Origin: Psychrobacter sp. I-STPA6b
GTDB lineage: Bacteria; Pseudomonadota; Gammaproteobacteria; Pseudomonadales; Moraxellaceae
DNA: 64,000 bases
Direction of reading: 5' to 3'
Assembly (NCBI RefSeq): GCF_020662265.1
Contig: NZ_VEWM01000057.1
Coordinates: forward strand, 186,001 to 250,000
The notes under the pieces are model-generated. The model had not been told where the DNA came from. It worked only from the letters and a program-made list of their open reading frames with translations, and searched no databases. This document shows, one piece after another, positions 59,072-64,000 of this stretch. The position numbers and the translations under genes were made by a program. Within the stretch, counting starts at the first letter, position 1. Every line of letters begins with the position of its first letter.

Positions 59072-60994
59072 TTAACTGCTTAATGCCGATTTTGCCTTAC
59101 GTTGTTTTTTTAGCATCATGCCTAATAGTTGAATGGCAGCAGGCGTGACCCCACTGATACGACTGGCTTGTGCCAAAGTTGCAGGGCGAACTTGTTGCAA
59201 TTTTTGTACAATCTCATTAGATAAACCAGATACTACCGCATAGTCAAAATCTAATGGCAACTGGGTATTCTCCAAACGCTTCATTTGCTCAATATCTTCT
59301 TGTTGACGGTCAATATAGCCTGCATATTTAACCGAAATTTCGATTTGTTCACCCACTTGAGCATTAACGGTTGAGTCTGTTATCGCTGCAATGTCCTCAA
59401 AATGGACTTGTGGACGTTTAAGCAAATCATAAGCATTGGATTCTTTGGATAATACTTCACCTGTTTTTTGGGTAAATTTATCACCCAGCTCATTACTAGG
59501 CGTTGCCCACAGCTCTTTTAAACGTGCCGATTCCGTGGCAACTGCTTCCATTTTATCTTGGTAGGCTTGCCAGCGCGTATCATCAACTAAGCCTAACTGT
59601 CGTCCAATCTCTGTCAAGCGTTGGTCGGCATTATCCTCACGCAATAATAAGCGGTATTCAGCACGACTGGTAAACATACGATACGGCTCTTTGGTGCCAT
59701 GAGTAATTAAATCATCAACCAACACACCCAAATAGGCTTGGTCACGGCGTGGCACCCAACTGTCCATTACTGGGTTATCTTGAGTGGATAAGGCAGCATT
59801 AATCCCCGCTAATAGCCCTTGCACCCCTGCCTCTTCATAACCTGTTGTGCCATTGATTTGTCCTGCAAAATATAACCGTTCAATGGATTTGGTTTCTAAA
59901 GTTGGCTTTAGGTTTTGTGGGTCAAAATAATCGTACTCAATGGCATAACCGGGTCGGGTAATATGGGCATTTTCCAACCCTTTCATGGTACGGATAAATT
60001 CGAGCTGTACATCAAAAGGCAAACTGGTAGAAATCCCATTGGGATATAGCTCATGAGTGGTCAAGCCTTCAGGCTCAATAAAAATCTGATGGCTATCTTT
60101 ATCCGCAAAGCGATGGATTTTATCCTCAATAGATGGACAATAACGCGGCCCTACCCCTTCGATTTTGCCTGAAAATAAGGGTGAGCGGTCTAAATGCTGA
60201 CGAATGATGTCATGAGTTTTAGCATTGGTATGCGTGATATAACAATTCACTTGCTGAGGGTGCATATCAACATTGCCCAAATAGCTCATTACTGGCAGTG
60301 GTGTATCCCCCGGCTGTGGTATCATCACGCTAAAGTCCACTGTTTTGGCATCAATACGCGCTGGTGTGCCAGTTTTTAGACGACCCACTGGCAGTTTTAA
60401 TTCACGCAAACGCTCTGCCAACTTAATACTGGGCTGGTCACCTGCCCGCCCACCTTTGGCATTTTGTAAGCCAATATGAATCACTCCACCCAAAAATGTA
60501 CCTGAGGTTAGCACCACTGTTTTGGTACGAAAGACAATGCCTGTTGCTGTTACCACCGCACAGGCTTTGCCATTTTCCACCAATATATCATCGGCAGCTT
60601 GTTGGAATAAGTCCAAATTTGGCTGATTTTCTAGGGTATGGCGAATAGCAGCTTTGTACAAGATACGGTCAGCTTGTGCACGTGTGGCTCGTACGGCTGC
60701 CCCTTTTCGACTATTGAGTACCCGAAACTGAATACCAGCTTTGTCGGTTGCCAATGCCATTGCCCCACCTAAGGCATCAATCTCACGCACCAAATGTGAT
60801 TTACCAATACCACCAATGGCAGGGTTACAGCTCATCTGCCCCAGTGTTTCGATATTGTGGGTCAATAATAAGGTCTGCACGCCCATACGAGCTGCTGCCA
60901 AAGCCGCCTCTGTGCCAGCATGACCACCGCCAATCACAACCACGTCATAAGTTTTTGGATATTGCATATGGTTAGCTTGCGCTGTATATTCCAT
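59072..60994 (-). CDS. mnmG: tRNA uridine 5-carboxymethylaminomethyl modification enzyme
   Basis: FAD enzyme working with MnmE to modify wobble uridine 34 in several tRNAs. The N-terminal FAD loop is [20 protein letters not shown]. Conserved regions include [56 protein letters not shown] and [20 protein letters not shown]. The C-terminal helical domain ends [20 protein letters not shown]. At 640 residues it is slightly longer than usual. The ATG at 60967 (MQYPKTYD) also matches the E. coli start, so the first nine residues are uncertain. Confidence 0.96.
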   Translation of the reverse strand: MEYTAQANHMQYPKTYDVVVIGGGHAGTEAALAAARMGVQTLLLTHNIETLGQMSCNPAIGGIGKSHLVREIDALGGAMALATDKAGIQFRVLNSRKGAAVRATRAQADRILYKAAIRHTLENQPNLDLFQQAADDILVENGKACAVVTATGIVFRTKTVVLTSGTFLGGVIHIGLQNAKGGRAGDQPSIKLAERLRELKLPVGRLKTGTPARIDAKTVDFSVMIPQPGDTPLPVMSYLGNVDMHPQQVNCYITHTNAKTHDIIRQHLDRSPLFSGKIEGVGPRYCPSIEDKIHRFADKDSHQIFIEPEGLTTHELYPNGISTSLPFDVQLEFIRTMKGLENAHITRPGYAIEYDYFDPQNLKPTLETKSIERLYFAGQINGTTGYEEAGVQGLLAGINAALSTQDNPVMDSWVPRRDQAYLGVLVDDLITHGTKEPYRMFTSRAEYRLLLREDNADQRLTEIGRQLGLVDDTRWQAYQDKMEAVATESARLKELWATPSNELGDKFTQKTGEVLSKESNAYDLLKRPQVHFEDIAAITDSTVNAQVGEQIEISVKYAGYIDRQQEDIEQMKRLENTQLPLDFDYAVVSGLSNEIVQKLQQVRPATLAQASRISGVTPAAIQLLGMMLKKQRKAKSALSS

Positions 60995-61220
60995 CGTCGT
61001 CTCACTTGTACAGAACTTTAAATAGGTCTAAAATCGGCTAATTATAACAAATTCTCTATCAAACATCTTAGCGCATTCATAGTTCATTACTAATAAAATA
61101 AGGCTGAAGCTTTATCATCATGGGTGCCTAATGCAGCTTCAACTTAAGCAACCTTACAAATCTCTTACACCATCTTATATTTTTGCAAATAAAGATGGTC
61201 AAATAAGAATAATTTACATA

Positions 61221-61306
61221 TAAAGAGCTCTATAGTTATAAACTCTCATATTTATTTTTGCTGATAGGTTTGGTGCTTTATAAAGAGCCCTATAGTGAAA
61301 CTATAG
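61221..61306. repeat. Direct repeats and palindrome upstream of the M16 peptidase gene
   Basis: ATAAAGAGCTCTATAGT and ATAAAGAGCCCTATAGT differ at one base, 58 bases apart. The second overlaps a palindrome CTATAG...CTATAG at 61290-61306. They look like regulator sites. Confidence 0.45.
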
Positions 61307-61369
61307 AGATTATAGAAATATTGCAAGAAACATAAAGGGATACCACTATTTTTTACTTTTGGGTAAACA

Positions 61370-61390
61370 TGAATGTTCAACAAACCTTAG
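61370..61390. repeat. Half-site of the dispersed intergenic repeat
   Basis: TGAATGTTCAACAAACCTTA matches the right arm of the palindrome family with two changes. Confidence 0.45.
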
Positions 61391-61436
61391 CTAATTTTTA
61401 TAACCACTTTTTTCCACAACAACAAGAGTCAACAAT

Positions 61437-62873
61437 ATGACAAACTTTTCATCATTATGTAATCAACATACCTTTTCATTAAAAACCCTAACTTTAGCCA
61501 TAGCAACAACTGTTACCTTAGGGTTATCTGGTTGTCAAAGTTTACATCCTCATACAGATACTCAATCCAATCAAGCAACGACGACAAGCACAACAGCCCA
61601 AAACAACCGCCATGAATATACATTGGATAATGGACTAAAAGTTATTATCAAAGAAGACCATCGCGCACCTGTAGTGATGAGTCAAATTTGGTACCGAGTC
61701 GGAGCAACCGATGAGCCAGCCGACCAAGGTGGTATATCTCACCTATTAGAACACATGATGTTTAAAGGTACTGATAAGGTTTCTAGCAATGATTTTGAAC
61801 GTCTGATTGCGAAGTTTGGTGGACAAAATAACGCATTTACCAGCTATAACTATACTGGCTACTATGAAATGTTCCCTGCCAATCGCTTGGGCTTAGCACT
61901 AGAGCTAGAAGCAGACCGTATGCAAAACCTACAATTTGATCCCGAGGCTTTTGCCAGTGAGCGTCAGGTTGTGATGGAAGAGCGCCGACAGCGTACTGAT
62001 GATAACCCAATGTCACGCTCGTTTGAGCAATTTAATCTCATTGCTATGCCAGATAGCCCTAAAGGGGAGTCTGTTATCGGACCTATGTCTGAAATTCAAG
62101 GGCTAACCTTAGCACAACTACAACACTGGTATAAAACATGGTATGCCCCTAATAATGCAACCCTTGTCATTGTCGGTGATGTTGACCCACACAAAGCCCT
62201 TGCACAAGTGAAGCACTACTTTGCTGACATACCTGCCAGCAAACTACCCACGCGCCCCTCTGTACATCAAGCTGGTTTTCGAGGCTACCAACAAACAGTC
62301 CGCAAAGAGTCTGTTCAAGTTCCTGTTTTATTGATGGGCTTTAACGTTCCCAGCCTAACCAGCACCACAAACTCATCTGATGATACTGCCTATGCGTTGG
62401 CATTACTGCAAGATATTTTAGATGGTGGACTCTCTGCCCGCTTTGAATCAAGACTGGTGCGCCAACAGAATCTACTTGCCTCTATTGGTAGCTCTTATAG
62501 TGCTTTTGACCGAGGTGATGGTCTATTTCTTATCCAAGCCAGCCCACGTGAAGGCGTCAGTCTAGCAGAAACAGAAGATGCCATATTGGCAGAAATTGAG
62601 CGCCTAAAAACAACCCCAATCACTCAAGAAGAGTTAGCAAGAGCACGTACTAATATTGTTTCTGGGCTTATCTACTCACAAGATAGTGTTGAAGGACAGG
62701 CGCAAATGATTGGCTCCATGCAATCCATTGGACTTGATGACCGCTTATTAGCTCAGCTACCTGAAAAATTTGCTTCTATCACACCACAACAAATACAAGA
62801 GGTCGCAAAAAAATACTTAGTCAAAGATAACCTAACAGTAATGCAGATTATCCCAGAAGATACAGACAGATAG
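61437..62873 (+). CDS. M16-family zinc peptidase, catalytic subunit (predicted lipoprotein)
   Basis: Insulinase/pitrilysin-type metalloprotease. A signal peptide with lipobox LSGC is near residue 33. The inverted zinc motif HLLEH (His102, Glu105, His106) lies in GGISHLLEHMMFKGTD. The downstream glutamate is in LALELEADRMQNL, and VVMEERRQRTDDNP is typical. The partner module, with GDVDPHKALAQV and GGLSARFESRLVRQ, follows. At 478 residues the single protein has the usual two M16 domains. It is followed 116 bases later by a related non-catalytic gene. The substrate is unknown. Confidence 0.9.
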   Translation: MTNFSSLCNQHTFSLKTLTLAIATTVTLGLSGCQSLHPHTDTQSNQATTTSTTAQNNRHEYTLDNGLKVIIKEDHRAPVVMSQIWYRVGATDEPADQGGISHLLEHMMFKGTDKVSSNDFERLIAKFGGQNNAFTSYNYTGYYEMFPANRLGLALELEADRMQNLQFDPEAFASERQVVMEERRQRTDDNPMSRSFEQFNLIAMPDSPKGESVIGPMSEIQGLTLAQLQHWYKTWYAPNNATLVIVGDVDPHKALAQVKHYFADIPASKLPTRPSVHQAGFRGYQQTVRKESVQVPVLLMGFNVPSLTSTTNSSDDTAYALALLQDILDGGLSARFESRLVRQQNLLASIGSSYSAFDRGDGLFLIQASPREGVSLAETEDAILAEIERLKTTPITQEELARARTNIVSGLIYSQDSVEGQAQMIGSMQSIGLDDRLLAQLPEKFASITPQQIQEVAKKYLVKDNLTVMQIIPEDTDR

Positions 62874-62895
62874 TTAAAATCCATAACCTTTTTCA

Positions 62896-62930
62896 TAAGG
62901 GCTTGTTCACTATCTAGCTAGCAAACCCTA
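62896..62930. repeat. Possible degenerate palindrome of the dispersed repeat family
   Basis: TAAGGGCTTGTTCAC and GCAAACCCTA face each other across a 10-base loop in the gap between the two M16 genes. The match to the family is weak. Confidence 0.3.
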
Positions 62931-62989
62931 ATCAACTGGTATTATCCTGAATCAATACGACTAAATAGCACCCTAAAATAAGGACAATT

Positions 62990-64000
62990 ATGCACACTTT
63001 ACATCATAAAAAATCAAGCACACAACCAACACGACACTTTCGTCAGCACTTACTTGCCTCTGTACTGGCTATTTTGACACTATCAACCACAGCAACCGTA
63101 TACGCAATGCCGACAGAAACAGAGGAACGTCGCGCAACTGAAGTTGATACCAGCCAACCTATTGTTGCTATTGATAAACTTGATAGCCTAAAGCAGAATG
63201 AACCACTGCACATGACCCTGCCTGATATCCAACACTTTACAACAGACAATGGTGTGCCTGTTGCATTTGTACGTACAGATGAGCTACCTATGGTGGATAT
63301 TAGCTTAAGATTTAATGCAGGTAGTGCACGTGACAATGCCATTCGTCCAGATGGCTTTGGCATTGCTAATATGACAGCAACCATGCTCAGCCAAGGTACA
63401 AAAAATCTAAATGAAGATGAGTTTGCTACTGCCACAGAACAACTTGGCATTAATCTTGGGGCTGGTGCATATAAAGATATGTTTGTTATCTCACTACGTA
63501 GCTTATCGGATGATGCTCACCTAGAGCCAGCCTTAGCACTATTTGCTGATATGCTTCAAAATCCCGTTTTTGATGAAAATATACTGCAAAGAAATAAAGC
63601 TCAACTGATGCTAGGATTACAACAACAACAGCAAAACCCAAGCAATGTCGCCAGTAAAGCATTTATTCAAGCACTTTATGGTGATCATCCTTATGCTCAC
63701 CCTTCATCAGGTACATTAGAGACTGTTCCTAGTATCAGCCAAACAGACTTACAACAGTTTTGGCAAAAGTTTTTGGTAGCAAGAAATGCAAATATTGCCA
63801 TCACAGGTAACTTAACTGAACAACAAGCCAAACAAATTGCTAACCAGCTTACTTCCATATTACCTCAAGGCGAGCCAGCCCCTGCATTACCAGAGCCCAA
63901 ACCCCGAACCTCTGCGGAGCGTATTGACATTCCATTTGATAGCACCCAGACCACTGTCATGATTGGTCAACTAGGAAATACCCGAACTCGCGACCCACAA
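62990..64000 (+). CDS. M16-family peptidase-like protein without the zinc motif (3' end beyond window)
   Basis: A second M16-family protein, probable partner of the preceding catalytic protein. AAGGA precedes the ATG at 62990. A signal peptide (LLASVLAILTLSTTATVYA) is present. The domain has TTDNGVPVAFVRTDELPMVD and FNAGSARDNAIRPDGFGIAN. The place where HxxEH should be reads GIANMTATML, so it lacks zinc ligands. ALYGDHPYAHPSSG and WQKFLVARNANIAITGNLTE fit M16 non-catalytic subunits. The frame is open to 64000, so the C-terminus is missing. The pair matches common bacterial two-gene M16 arrangements. Confidence 0.87.
   Translation, partial: MHTLHHKKSSTQPTRHFRQHLLASVLAILTLSTTATVYAMPTETEERRATEVDTSQPIVAIDKLDSLKQNEPLHMTLPDIQHFTTDNGVPVAFVRTDELPMVDISLRFNAGSARDNAIRPDGFGIANMTATMLSQGTKNLNEDEFATATEQLGINLGAGAYKDMFVISLRSLSDDAHLEPALALFADMLQNPVFDENILQRNKAQLMLGLQQQQQNPSNVASKAFIQALYGDHPYAHPSSGTLETVPSISQTDLQQFWQKFLVARNANIAITGNLTEQQAKQIANQLTSILPQGEPAPALPEPKPRTSAERIDIPFDSTQTTVMIGQLGNTRTRDPQ

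Larger units (their letters stand above)
60995..61436. other. Divergent gap between mnmG and the M16 peptidase gene
   Basis: This gap of 442 bases contains no gene. It holds two copies of an ATAAAGAG(C/T)CTATAGT direct repeat (61221-61238 and 61279-61296). The second is followed by a short palindrome CTATAGTGAAACTATAG. A half-site of the dispersed repeat lies at 61370-61390. Regulators are unknown. Confidence 0.45.

Noticed and set aside
62540..62560. CACGTGAA core resembling parS inside the M16 peptidase gene
   Set aside because: The flanks do not match the 16-base parS palindrome and the position is within a coding frame.

Overview
The window reads as a chromosomal segment of a gammaproteobacterium, most likely from the Moraxellaceae (Moraxella/Psychrobacter relatives). 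This is inferred from low G+C, Gram-negative envelope genes, the exbB-exbD-msbA-lpxK-kdsB-holB-pilZ order, a homodimeric-type aceE with a two-lipoyl aceF, and Gram-negative signal peptides and lipoboxes. No 16S rRNA or tRNA gene was seen, so the genus is not settled. No insertion sequence, prophage or CRISPR array was recognised.

Positions 1-32.8 kb are mostly housekeeping. On the minus strand lie a yejA/yejB/yejE peptide ABC importer with gloB lodged inside it, serC, a probable divergent holD (DNA polymerase III psi), aroC and prmB. Plus-strand singletons are a lipoprotein alpha-carbonic anhydrase and an L,D-transpeptidase. A long minus-strand operon for lipid A/KDO and replication follows (exbB, exbD, msbA, lpxK, kdsB, holB, pilZ). 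Upstream of it is the chromosome-partition set rsmG-parA-parB. A Lon-family protease, a WYL regulator, a TerD-domain protein, a voltage-gated-type K+ channel and pyruvate dehydrogenase aceE-aceF complete this part.

Positions 33.4-46.1 kb form the accessory core. Four secreted or outer-membrane proteins rich in DUF11/Ig-like domains and one small periplasmic protein lie on the plus strand. They are a 944-residue secreted protein, a 154-residue single-domain protein with a TTG start, a 620-residue multi-domain protein, and a 1757-residue protein joining DUF11, an SdrD-B-like domain and a large C-terminal beta-barrel. The fifth is a 254-residue helical periplasmic protein. Shared C-terminal modules, short spacing and a strong final terminator suggest one surface-assembly system. 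This is the best candidate for something undescribed.

Positions 46.1-54 kb (minus strand) hold a TetR regulator, a large lipoprotein with an HExxH metallopeptidase motif, and a SUKH-like gene. The SUKH-like gene lies between two copies of the 3' end of prmC. Intact prmC, a small membrane protein and ampG follow. Positions 54.5-64 kb hold katG, a CysB-family regulator, an AEC transporter, mnmG and a pair of M16 peptidase genes (one catalytic, one lacking the zinc motif and cut by the window end).

A short repeat around TAGGGTCTGTTGAACATTC recurs in several intergenic gaps as palindromes or half-sites. It may be a small mobile or REP-like element.
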